A DNA stretch of 54,047 nt from Bacteroidales bacterium (GTDB lineage: Bacteria > Bacteroidota > Bacteroidia > Bacteroidales > UBA932): contig JAFZPY010000029.1 in the NCBI GenBank assembly GCA_017552475.1, positions 1 to 54,047 of the forward strand. Reading direction: 5' to 3'. Position numbers and translations under genes: made by a program. Numbering within the stretch: the first letter of the stretch is position 1; the number at the start of each line of letters is the position of its first letter. A model generated the notes under the pieces. The model had not been told where the DNA came from. It saw only the letters and a list, made by a program, of their open reading frames with translations, and searched no databases. This document shows, piece after piece, positions 15,802-24,188 of this stretch.

Positions 15802-16863
15802 TTATTTGATTGAAGGGTTGGCAATCTGGATGCAGCGGCGGAGGTTGTAGTAGGGACCGGCCGTGTAGAAGTAGTCGGAGTCCATGTAGTAACCGCCGAA
15901 GCCGTGTGCGTTGCCGTCAAGGCAGAAACGAGCGTATGCTTCAAGTGAGGCCATGTCGCTCCCGGTACCGGAAGCATCATAGGTCTTGAGGACCTCGCCG
16001 TTGTAGCCGTAGTAGGGGGTGTAGCCCTGGGTCATGCCCGCGTTGCGGCAGTCGTTCCACTGCTCGCAGATGACGTATTTCTCGGGAGCGAGCCAGCCGG
16101 GTCTGCTGAGAAGGGTGCTGTAGCGGTTGCCGATCTGGGGGCTGTAGGCCTGTCGCACGACGAAGTTGACGTATTCGTCAATGTCTCCCGAAGGAGCAGA
16201 ACCGAAGTAATCGACTACGAGGTACTTGGAGGGGTCGGAACCTTTGGGGCCGATCTTCTCGCCGAGGATGAGTACGAGCTTGGTCAGAAGACTTGCGGAC
16301 CATCCTTCGAAGTCGATGTCGACACCGTCGATGTCATTGTCATAGATGGTGTCAAGGATGTTCTGGGCGTAGATCTGCATGGCCTCGTCGTTGCCGCTGT
16401 AGAGAGAAGCCTCTGTGCCGTCGGCGAGAGTCATTGTCCAGTCGTGGGAAGCATCGCCGTGCATGAGGAACTTTGTGCCCTTCTGTGAACGGCAGAACTG
16501 CATGTCTTCGTAGGCGACGGGGGAGTAGTTGTATTCGTCGGCAGGGTTGCCGGAAGGTACGCCCATCCAGAGGTTGACGAAGTCAAGGCTGTCGGGAAGA
16601 CCGATGAAGCGCTCTGACATCGATGTGGGGATCTTGTAGAGTGAGGAAGCTCCTTCAAGAGTGGAGTAGGCCGCATAGTATATATATGTAATGGCGTGGT
16701 CCGACTCCTTGAAATCACGGAGATTCTGGTAGTACTGTGCATCGAAGCGGCCGGCGATGTACTCAGGATCTGAGTTCTGGAGTACGAGGGCCTCTTCCTC
16801 GCCGCAGCTTGCGAGGGCTGCGGTGGCAACAGCTACAGAAAGTATGTATTTGAAATTTTTCAT
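15802..16863 (-). CDS. GH18 endo-beta-N-acetylglucosaminidase lipoprotein
   Basis: Cuts the GlcNAc-beta-1,4-GlcNAc core of N-glycans, releasing the glycan from protein. The 353-residue protein is a lipoprotein (lipobox LASC, Cys20). The GH18 signature DxxDxDxE is intact at Asp179, Asp182, Asp184 and Glu186 (DGVDIDFE); Glu186 is the proton donor, and Asp184 orients the substrate acetamido group. It follows susD by 12 nt, the usual place for a surface endo-acting enzyme. It lacks the N-terminal DUF1735 module that some relatives carry; here such modules are in separate neighbouring genes. Chitinase activity is a less likely alternative given the mannosidase context. Confidence 0.92.
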   Translation of the reverse strand: MKNFKYILSVAVATAALASCGEEEALVLQNSDPEYIAGRFDAQYYQNLRDFKESDHAITYIYYAAYSTLEGASSLYKIPTSMSERFIGLPDSLDFVNLWMGVPSGNPADEYNYSPVAYEDMQFCRSQKGTKFLMHGDASHDWTMTLADGTEASLYSGNDEAMQIYAQNILDTIYDNDIDGVDIDFEGWSASLLTKLVLILGEKIGPKGSDPSKYLVVDYFGSAPSGDIDEYVNFVVRQAYSPQIGNRYSTLLSRPGWLAPEKYVICEQWNDCRNAGMTQGYTPYYGYNGEVLKTYDASGTGSDMASLEAYARFCLDGNAHGFGGYYMDSDYFYTAGPYYNLRRCIQIANPSIK

Positions 16864-16875
16864 GTTCGTTACTTA

Positions 16876-18468
16876 TTAACGGGGTTTCTGGTCCCACCAG
16901 AGTTTGGTGCCGGAGTTGTCGAGACCGCCGAGGGCGGCGACGCCGGCTGCTACGCCTGAGGGGTTGGTTGAATATTCGCTGATGGGGAACGGTACGCGGC
17001 GGATCTGGAGGTCATCGTCAACGACGCCGTTGCTCATGTTGGAAACGACGCGGAGGAGCTTGGGATAGCCTGTGCGGCGGTATTCAGCCCATGCCTCGCA
17101 ACCGTTGGGGAACATGGCAATCCACTTCTGGGTCATGAGGCGCTCGAGAGAAGTCTCGAAGGAGTCGTTGTCATTCCATGCAATAGTGATGGCGGAAGGA
17201 GCGGATGTGCCGTTGTTCTGGCCGGAGTTGTCAACGAATGCGGCAGGCTTGGCCGTGCTGTTGGCAACATAACTGTCAGCTCCGGTGGCGCCCCATTCGG
17301 AGAATGAGGTGCGGATGCCTTCCTCATAGAGGTCTTTGGCGGTACCGCCCATGCTCCATCCACGGAGAGCACCTTCGGCGCGAAGGAAGTAAACCTCGGC
17401 GGCATTGATCCAGGTGATGTTGTAGATGGTGGCGTTGGGGGCTGATACCTTGCCTGCCTTGTTTTTATATACATCCCATACTGTGGTGGTGAGACCGTTG
17501 CGGACGCCGTGGAACTTGCCGTCTGAAGCAGCCTTGGCAATCTTGAAGGTACGGGGGTCGTCGTAGCCGTTGAGGTAGCAGTCCATGTCGGCGTTCATCT
17601 GGGTGTCGGCGTCGTTGAAGTTGACATTGATCTCATAGAGAGGGTGGTGTTCAACTCCGGATACGACAGCGTTGTCGGCATTGTCGGTGATTACGCCATA
17701 GGCGCTTGCAAGTGACTTCTCTGCCTCTGCCTGGGCGAGTGCTTCATCGGCATAGACGCAGCGCATGGCGAGACGCAGGCGGAGGGAGTTGGCGAAGCGG
17801 ATCCATTTGGCGACGTTGCCTCCATAGACGATGTCGAAGTCAGGCATGATAGCGGCTCCGGGGTTGGCGCTCTCGAATGCTTCAAGGGTGGAGATAGCTT
17901 CATCGAGCTCGGCGAGGAATGAGCGGTAGATGCTCTCCTGTGAGTCGTAGTCAGGGGTGAGGGTTTTGCCTACCTGGCTGTAAGGCATGGGGCCCTGGTA
18001 GTCGGTTACCTGATGCATTGTGGCAATCTTGAGGACGTTGCCGAGTGCCACGATGTGGGAGAGGCCGGCCTCTTTGGCTGTCTCGTCGAGGAGAAGCCAT
18101 GCGTTCATGCCATAGGTGAACTTGTTGACGTACATGGAGCGTGTCCAGCCGTCTTTATCGTAGAAGTTGCCAGTCGAGGGTACGGCACCGAGTGTCGGTG
18201 CCATGTAACCGCAGTAGGTCTCGGCGGCGAGGTTGTACATGATCTGGTAGTCGGAGTCGAGGTACTTGCCGTCGCGGTAGATGATCACCGAGCGCTCAAT
18301 CTGCTGGAAGAAAGCTCCGAAAAGGTTGTCGTCGGTAGCCATCTGCTCTTCGGTGGCCTGGTGCTTATTTGTGTTGTAGTCCTCGAAGTTTTTGGTACAG
18401 CCGGCTGCGAATGCGGCGAGTGAGAGGGCCGCGATTCCTTTGATTATTGTATTCATATTGATATTCAT
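16876..18468 (-). CDS. SusD/RagB-like outer-membrane glycan-binding lipoprotein
   Basis: A 530-residue lipoprotein (lipobox FAAGC, Cys24) of the SusD family, all-helical with TPR-like repeats. It forms the lid on the SusC transporter and binds glycan at the cell surface. Family features include NFEDYNTNKHQ after the lipobox, YNITWINAAEVYFLRAEGAL (the conserved helix) and a C-terminus ending TKLWWDQKP. An internal ATG at codon 5 could also start the gene. It starts 15 nt after the susC stop codon, the standard SusC-SusD order. Confidence 0.95.
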   Translation of the reverse strand: MNINMNTIIKGIAALSLAAFAAGCTKNFEDYNTNKHQATEEQMATDDNLFGAFFQQIERSVIIYRDGKYLDSDYQIMYNLAAETYCGYMAPTLGAVPSTGNFYDKDGWTRSMYVNKFTYGMNAWLLLDETAKEAGLSHIVALGNVLKIATMHQVTDYQGPMPYSQVGKTLTPDYDSQESIYRSFLAELDEAISTLEAFESANPGAAIMPDFDIVYGGNVAKWIRFANSLRLRLAMRCVYADEALAQAEAEKSLASAYGVITDNADNAVVSGVEHHPLYEINVNFNDADTQMNADMDCYLNGYDDPRTFKIAKAASDGKFHGVRNGLTTTVWDVYKNKAGKVSAPNATIYNITWINAAEVYFLRAEGALRGWSMGGTAKDLYEEGIRTSFSEWGATGADSYVANSTAKPAAFVDNSGQNNGTSAPSAITIAWNDNDSFETSLERLMTQKWIAMFPNGCEAWAEYRRTGYPKLLRVVSNMSNGVVDDDLQIRRVPFPISEYSTNPSGVAAGVAALGGLDNSGTKLWWDQKPR

Positions 18469-18483
18469 GATCTTGCAGCGTTA

Positions 18484-21400
18484 TTAAAGGTTGACCTTGA
18501 CGGAGAAGCCGTAGCTGCGTGTGCTCGGCTGCATGAAGTAGTCGATGCCCTGGTTGTAGGTGCCGGTGGAGGCGGTCATCTCAGGATCGAAGGGAGCCTT
18601 CCTGTAGAGCATGAGGAGGTTGTGTCCTACGAGGGAGACGTTGAGTCCTTTGCACCAGTTGCACCATTTCTGCACGGGGATGTCGTATCCGAGTGAGAGT
18701 TCGCTGAGGCGCACGTTGGTGGCGTCGTAGACATACATTGACATCACGCCGTCGCCTACGCCGAGGGTCTGGTAGTAGGCCTGGATGTTGGGGCTCTGCA
18801 TGCCGTTGTACTCGACATAGCCGCGGTCGCGGGCGTCAGCGGTAGCTTTTGAGATACCGTAGTAGTCGAGGATGGACTGGGTCTTGGAGACAACCACGCC
18901 GCCAAGCCTTGCGGAGAACATGAAACCGAGGCTGAGTCCCTTGTAGCTCAGGTTGTTGCCCCAGCTGAGAAGGTGCTTGGGAGCGGTGTCGCCTGCGTAC
19001 ATGAGACCTTCGTCGGAGTAGTCGGCGATGACGCCTCCGGTGGAGTTCTGCTTGAAGTAACCGCGCTCGTCTGTGGCGAGGGTGGTGACATAGATGTCGC
19101 TCATGGAGCCGCCCTCGTAGAGGATCTGCTTGACGCCGCCCATACCGCCTACGTCGAGGCGTTTGATGCTGAGGGTCTCGCCGGTCTGCTCTACGTACCA
19201 GTTGTCAAGGAGTTTGACAATCTTGTTTTTGTTGTGTGACCAGGTAGCGTATGTGTCCCAGTGGAAGTCACCGAAGTCGTCACCGTAGCGTACTGACATC
19301 TCGATACCCTTGTTGTCCACCTGTCCGGCGTTGACGATCACTGAGGACCAGCGTGAACCGGCGGAGAGGGATGAGTTGAAGAACTGGTTGTAGGTGCTTG
19401 ACTTGTAGAGGGTGGCGTCGATCTGGAGCTTGCTCTTGAAGAAGTGGATGTTGGTGCCGAGTTCATAGGACTTGGTGAGCTCAGCCTTGAGGTCGGTATT
19501 GTTCATACGGGTGCTGGTGCTGGGCTTGCCGTCCACTACTTCGTAGGTGGGGTTGGTCAGGAACGGATCGGGATCGTTACCTACCTCTGAATATGAGGCG
19601 CGGACCTTCCAGTAAGGGAAGATGTCGCTCTTGATGGCAGGAATGAGTTCGGTCACGATGCCGGAGAGTCCGACGGTAGGATAGAAGATGGGGTTCTCCT
19701 CGGTAAAGGCGAGGGTGGATGACCAGTCGTAGCGGCCGGTGAGGTCGAGGTAAACCATGCTCTTGTAGCCGATCTGGGCGTTGGCGAACAGCGCCTGTTT
19801 CTGCCTGTGATAGCCTTCCTGAATAAGCTGGGTGGCAGAGTGGGTGCGGTTGATGTTGCCGAAAGTGAAGAGGTTGGCTACCTGGGCGAGGTTGCCGCCG
19901 GTGAAGTCGGTGCTGTGGGTGAGATCCTCGATATTTGCGCCGACGGTCGCGGTGACGTTGACGGCGTTGTCGAGGAAGTATTTATTGACATTTGCAATAA
20001 ATTCAGCATACTTCTGGCTGGTCACGTGTGCGTCTTTGCTGTAGTATCCGTATTTGGAGGCAAAGAGCTGGAGTGTGCCGGCGTTGAATTTCTTCTCGTG
20101 AGACTCGTTGTCGCGGTCCATCTTGGCACGGACTGAGAGATTGAGCCATTTGAGAGGCTTGTAGGTGAGCTGGGCGCTTGCCATGACGCGGTGTTTGTTG
20201 TTGTTGTAGCGCTGGTTCTCCGTAATCCACCAGGGGTTCTGCATGGAGAAGTCGTTGGCATAGGGCCAGTATTGGGTCTTGAGGTTGCGCTCTGCGTCGT
20301 AGCGCTCATAGATCTTGATTCTCTCGATGTCGTCGCCTGCGGGGAAGAGGTAGATGGGCACGATAGGGTTCATGTACTGACCCTGTGCCACCATGTTCTG
20401 TTCCTTGATATTGGCGTAAGTCATGCTGAGGTCGAGGGTCAACTTGTCATCGAGGAAGTTGGTGGTGTTACGGATGTTGAAGTTGTACTTGTCAACATTG
20501 TTGTTGCGGATGATACCGCGGGCATTGGTGGCGGCAAGGGAGGCGTAGATCTGGTTGCGCTCGTTGCCGGAGGAGAAGCTTATAGCATTGACCTCATTGA
20601 CACCGGTCTGGAAGAAGTCACGGGGAGAGTAGCTTGAGGGAGTGGCGAGCTTTTCGCCCCAGCTCTGGTAGGAACCTTCCTCGGTGGCGCCATAGGTGTT
20701 CTGGAATGAGGGCATGATGTAGGCGCGTGAGAACTCGGTAGTATTGGAGTAGCTCAGGGATACCTGGTCCTTCGCTCCTTTTTTGGTAGTGATGATCACT
20801 ACGCCGTTGGCTGCTGATGAGCCGTATAGAGCCGCAGCGGAGGGACCGCTGAGTACGGAGATGCTCTCGATATCGTTGGGGTTGATGGCCGCGAGTCCGT
20901 CACCGGTCTGTCCTGCGCCTGCGAATACGCCTTCAGGCTGCTCGCCTGAGAGGGACGGCATGGGAATACCGTCAATCACGTAGAGGGCGTTGTTATTGCC
21001 GGAGAGGGACTTGGTACCGCGCATAACGACACGGGAAGCACCGCCCACACCGGTGGAGGACTGGTTGATGGATACACCGGCAACTTTACCAGCGAGGGAG
21101 TTGACGAAGGAGCCGGTAGGGGCTACCATGTCGAGTTTTGCCTCCTGAACGTTGTAGGAGAGGGATTTCTCTGATTTGGAGATACCCATGGCGGTGACAA
21201 CCACAGCATCGAGTGCTGTGTTTTCGTTTCTGAGGACGACGTTGATGACGCTGCGTCCGTCGATGTTCTCCACTACGTCGGTCATGCCGATATAGGAGAA
21301 CCTGAGGGCTGTGGCGTTTTCAGGGACGCTGATGGTGTAATGACCATCGAGGTCGGTGATGACGCCGATCGATGAGGCTCCTTCGACAAGGATGCCTGCG

Positions 21401-21555
21401 TTGATCAGTGGCAGTCCCTCTGTGTCGGTCACGGTTCCGGAAACCTGGCGGTTCTGGGCGTGGCCGGTGATGCCTGCAAGGAAAAGTCCTGCGATAAGGC
21501 AGAGACTTGACAGGCACTTTGTAATCATACGATTAACAGAGTGTTGGTTACCCAT
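18484..21555 (-). CDS. SusC/RagA-like TonB-dependent glycan transporter
   Basis: A 1023-residue outer-membrane beta-barrel importer powered by TonB. A signal peptide (cleavage near GHAQ, about residue 34) precedes a CarboxypepD_reg-like domain (VSGTVTDTEGLPLINAGILV). The TonB box region (LDAVVVTAMG) and plug domain (VVMRGTKSLSGNNNALYVIDG) follow. The C-terminus ends in Phe-x-Val-x-Val-x-Leu as expected for a barrel. A second ATG at codon 10 (21528) is an alternative start. It is the first gene of the susC-susD-GH18-lipoprotein unit and has its own promoter with two predicted LacI operators. Likely cargo is GH18-released N-glycan. Confidence 0.96.
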   Translation of the reverse strand: MGNQHSVNRMITKCLSSLCLIAGLFLAGITGHAQNRQVSGTVTDTEGLPLINAGILVEGASSIGVITDLDGHYTISVPENATALRFSYIGMTDVVENIDGRSVINVVLRNENTALDAVVVTAMGISKSEKSLSYNVQEAKLDMVAPTGSFVNSLAGKVAGVSINQSSTGVGGASRVVMRGTKSLSGNNNALYVIDGIPMPSLSGEQPEGVFAGAGQTGDGLAAINPNDIESISVLSGPSAAALYGSSAANGVVIITTKKGAKDQVSLSYSNTTEFSRAYIMPSFQNTYGATEEGSYQSWGEKLATPSSYSPRDFFQTGVNEVNAISFSSGNERNQIYASLAATNARGIIRNNNVDKYNFNIRNTTNFLDDKLTLDLSMTYANIKEQNMVAQGQYMNPIVPIYLFPAGDDIERIKIYERYDAERNLKTQYWPYANDFSMQNPWWITENQRYNNNKHRVMASAQLTYKPLKWLNLSVRAKMDRDNESHEKKFNAGTLQLFASKYGYYSKDAHVTSQKYAEFIANVNKYFLDNAVNVTATVGANIEDLTHSTDFTGGNLAQVANLFTFGNINRTHSATQLIQEGYHRQKQALFANAQIGYKSMVYLDLTGRYDWSSTLAFTEENPIFYPTVGLSGIVTELIPAIKSDIFPYWKVRASYSEVGNDPDPFLTNPTYEVVDGKPSTSTRMNNTDLKAELTKSYELGTNIHFFKSKLQIDATLYKSSTYNQFFNSSLSAGSRWSSVIVNAGQVDNKGIEMSVRYGDDFGDFHWDTYATWSHNKNKIVKLLDNWYVEQTGETLSIKRLDVGGMGGVKQILYEGGSMSDIYVTTLATDERGYFKQNSTGGVIADYSDEGLMYAGDTAPKHLLSWGNNLSYKGLSLGFMFSARLGGVVVSKTQSILDYYGISKATADARDRGYVEYNGMQSPNIQAYYQTLGVGDGVMSMYVYDATNVRLSELSLGYDIPVQKWCNWCKGLNVSLVGHNLLMLYRKAPFDPEMTASTGTYNQGIDYFMQPSTRSYGFSVKVNL

Positions 21556-21626
21556 GATGTGTGTAAAGTTTTGATTATAATAATGTTGGTTGGTAGTGCG
21601 TGTTGGTTTTCCAATAATAACGCCTG

Positions 21627-21657
21627 CAAATTTAATATTAATCCCGAGAAAATAAAA
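21627..21657 (-). promoter_or_regulatory. Promoter of the susC unit
   Basis: On the - strand TTTT (21654-21657), a 19-nt spacer and TAAATTTG (21627-21634) fit the Bacteroidota promoter with one change in -33. The -33 bases lie inside predicted operator O1, so a bound repressor would block RNA polymerase. The leader is about 65 nt. Confidence 0.75.
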
Positions 21658-21666
21658 CGTTTTAGC
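21653..21666 (-). promoter_or_regulatory. Predicted LacI operator O1 overlapping the susC -33 box
   Basis: GCTAAAACGTTTTA on the - strand contains the perfect 12-bp palindrome TAAAACGTTTTA with a central CG, the classic form of LacI-family operators. It covers the -33 element. Confidence 0.75.
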
Positions 21667-21676
21667 CGAAAAATGT

Positions 21677-21690
21677 TAAAACTTTTTAGC
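21677..21690 (-). promoter_or_regulatory. Predicted LacI operator O2 upstream of susC
   Basis: GCTAAAAAGTTTTA on the - strand differs from O1 at one base and lies 24 bp further upstream, giving a tandem pair. Confidence 0.65.
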
Positions 21691-21711
21691 GGAGTGTTTC
21701 CGGGCAATGTC

Positions 21712-22443
21712 CTAACGGCCTATGGCCTTGATTGTGAGTTGCTCTTTTGTGGGTTTGCCGTCAAGGTACGGCTGTACTTTGAAGATAAGGGTGTCGGACG
21801 GAGCCAGACCTTCGGGCATGGTGAAGCGGAAGTGAAGCGAATCGCTCTCGTGCCCGGAGTCCGGATTGCGGAAAGACAGATTTGCCGCATAGGGGCCAAT
21901 GGCTTCGAAGGTCAGTGTTGACTTCTGCTCCGTGGTGTAACGGAGGAAAATGTCGCCGCGTTCGCCGGCTTTGAGGAGGCCAAAGTGCAGGGCGCTGTGC
22001 GTCATGTGAAGGCCGTCACCGTAGTCGTAAGGGTAGTTTTCTTCGACAGGGTGCTCGCAGGGAATGACTTCGCCCTTGAAAACAATGCTTTTCATCATGC
22101 CTCCTGCGTAGAAGAGCTGGATTTCTTCCATGAATACACCGCCGCGGTAGGCAGGGTTGTAGACGACCTGAACTTTCTGCATGGCTCCGGGTGCTACTGC
22201 ACGTCTGTCAAGATGCACTTCGGTGCAGAGACAGCGCGTGTAGAAGTCGACGGGGTAGAGGGTGTCGGCGGAGTTGTTGGGAATCAGAAGCATGATCTGA
22301 CGCGGACCGTCCTGTTCGGGGATGAGTCCAAAATCGGCATCAATTCCTTCGTCGGCAATTATCTCGGCCGGAGCTTTGGCGCCACCCTGCCGGCATGCGG
22401 CAGCTGCGATGACAAGCGCAGCCAGTATCAGATATTTTCTCAT
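21712..22443 (-). CDS. DUF1573 family lipoprotein
   Basis: A 243-residue lipoprotein (lipobox AAAAC, Cys17) with a DUF1573-like Ig-fold region: FGLIPEQDGPRQIMLLIPNNSADTL, then a Cys-x-Cys (CLCTEV) and VVYNPAYRGGVF, typical of this family. A second beta-rich module follows (about 140-243). Its function is unknown; such proteins are common outer-envelope proteins in Bacteroidota. It is the last gene of the GH3-GH2-GH29 unit and its start overlaps the GH29 stop by 4 nt, so it is translated with glycosidases and may help their display or glycan binding (inference). Confidence 0.75.
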   Translation of the reverse strand: MRKYLILAALVIAAAACRQGGAKAPAEIIADEGIDADFGLIPEQDGPRQIMLLIPNNSADTLYPVDFYTRCLCTEVHLDRRAVAPGAMQKVQVVYNPAYRGGVFMEEIQLFYAGGMMKSIVFKGEVIPCEHPVEENYPYDYGDGLHMTHSALHFGLLKAGERGDIFLRYTTEQKSTLTFEAIGPYAANLSFRNPDSGHESDSLHFRFTMPEGLAPSDTLIFKVQPYLDGKPTKEQLTIKAIGR

Positions 22444-24188
22444 AGGATCGCGGAGAAGTCAGATACGGCGTAGGTGTCGCCGGATACCCTAAGGGGGGTG
22501 AGCCTGATGTGGCGGGCACGGACAGGGACGTCAAATGTGACATCCTGTTCTACGGGATTGTTGACTATGTTATCGAACATCTTTTCAGCATGGACGGTGG
22601 TCCAGGCCGTGCCGTCAAGGCTTGACTCGAGGCGATATGTGATGATGACGCCCTCCTGTCCGCCGGGGGCAGGGGTATATCTGAAGCCTGCGATGTCAGC
22701 GATGTTTTCAAGAGAGAAGACAAGAGGCTCTGCGGCTGATTTGGTATCGAATCGTGCAACCGCCTGGTTTTCGTCTCTATATATATTGTCTTGATATAGC
22801 TGGAGGGAACTGATGGCCGGGCAGGCGAATGCGTCGTCGAAGGTGATCCTGACGGCGCTGGCGGTCACGGTAGGGGTGAGGACGATGCGTTTGTAGCCGA
22901 TGGTGGTCTCGTGGGCGATGGTTTGCCAGGAGCCATCAGTGGCGACCTCGACGGTAAAGGATTTGACTCTCTGGCCGAGAGGAATGTATTCCTGGAGAAC
23001 GACGCGGTTGAAGGTGCGGGGTTCGGGGAAGGTCAGCGTGATGGATGGAGTAGAAGCACCGTCGTGAGGAGCCCAGTAGGAACAGTAGTCTCCGTCAAGC
23101 ATATTGGAGGCGGCGAACTTGCGGCCGCGGGTATCGGAAGCAGAGATGGAGGCGCCCTGCGCCAGGTCTGCGCTGAAGATACTGTCAAGGGCCGCGCGAT
23201 ACGCCATCAGGCGTACGGAATCCACCTCGTGGATATGCCCCCTGGTATCAGCGGGGACATTCAGGAGCAGAAGTGAATTACGGCCTACGCTCTCATAATA
23301 TATTTGCAGCAACTTGTTGACAGACTTGACTTTGTCATTCTCGCTATCGCGGTAGAACCAGCCCGGGCGGATGGAAACGTCAGTCTCGGCGGGCACCCAG
23401 GCCTCGCCGTGAACATTGCCGGAATTGAGGGTGTCCTGCGGCGGAGCGCCTGCGCCCGGAGTGAAGCCGGTCACATTCAGTGCGCTCCAGTTGGTGCGGC
23501 CTGCTCTGCCGGACTCGTTGCCTACCCAGCGGCAGCCTGGGCCTATGTCACTGAACATTATGGCATTGGGATGATGCTTGCGCACCTCGCCATGGAAAAG
23601 TGGCCAGTCATAAACCTGCTTCTTGCCGGTCGGACCCTCTCCGCAGGCACCGTCAAACCACTGCTCGAACACGTCCCCATAGCTGGTGTGTGCATGCTCC
23701 AGCGTCTTTCTGTACACCTCATTGTACTCAGGCGTGCCATAATGCGGGTCATTGCGATCCCACGGGGAAATGTAAACGCCGAACTTCAACCCATACTCGC
23801 GGCACGCATCGGAAAGCTCCCTGAGCACGTCGCCCTGCCCGTTCATCCAGCTGCTCTGCGCCACTGTATGGCTGCTCACAGGATTGGGCCACAGGCAGAA
23901 CCCGTCATGATGCTTGGCGGTGATAATGATGCCCTTGAAACCGGCGGCGCGGGCTGTAGCCGCCCACTGGCGGCAGTCAAGGTCAGTGGGGTAAAACGTG
24001 TCCTCGATCTCCTTGCCCGTGCCCCATTCGGCACCGGTAAACGTGTTCGGGCCAAAATGCACGAACATATTTGTCTCCATCATCTGCCACTGTACCTGCG
24101 CGTCAGTGGGAAGTGCCCCATAGGGCTTGGGAGCGCTGCTGCAACCTGCGAGCAAAACGCCCATACCTATATATATAAGTCGTCTCAT
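22440..24188 (-). CDS. GH29 alpha-L-fucosidase with C-terminal F5/8-type domain
   Basis: A retaining fucosidase that removes alpha-L-fucose from host-type glycans. The ATG at 24188 gives 582 residues with a lipoprotein signal (lipobox LLAGC, Cys15) and overlaps the GH2 stop as ATGA; the longer open frame to 24236 is not needed. GH29 features are NMFVHFGPNTF, TAKHHDGFCLW and QWFDG, with Asp179 the likely nucleophile. A galactose-binding/F5-8 type C domain lies at about 340-480, and a second beta module closes the protein. This layout resembles the alpha-1,3/1,4-specific branch of GH29, which often needs neighbouring galactose; specificity remains inferred. Confidence 0.92.
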   Translation of the reverse strand: MRRLIYIGMGVLLAGCSSAPKPYGALPTDAQVQWQMMETNMFVHFGPNTFTGAEWGTGKEIEDTFYPTDLDCRQWAATARAAGFKGIIITAKHHDGFCLWPNPVSSHTVAQSSWMNGQGDVLRELSDACREYGLKFGVYISPWDRNDPHYGTPEYNEVYRKTLEHAHTSYGDVFEQWFDGACGEGPTGKKQVYDWPLFHGEVRKHHPNAIMFSDIGPGCRWVGNESGRAGRTNWSALNVTGFTPGAGAPPQDTLNSGNVHGEAWVPAETDVSIRPGWFYRDSENDKVKSVNKLLQIYYESVGRNSLLLLNVPADTRGHIHEVDSVRLMAYRAALDSIFSADLAQGASISASDTRGRKFAASNMLDGDYCSYWAPHDGASTPSITLTFPEPRTFNRVVLQEYIPLGQRVKSFTVEVATDGSWQTIAHETTIGYKRIVLTPTVTASAVRITFDDAFACPAISSLQLYQDNIYRDENQAVARFDTKSAAEPLVFSLENIADIAGFRYTPAPGGQEGVIITYRLESSLDGTAWTTVHAEKMFDNIVNNPVEQDVTFDVPVRARHIRLTPLRVSGDTYAVSDFSAIL

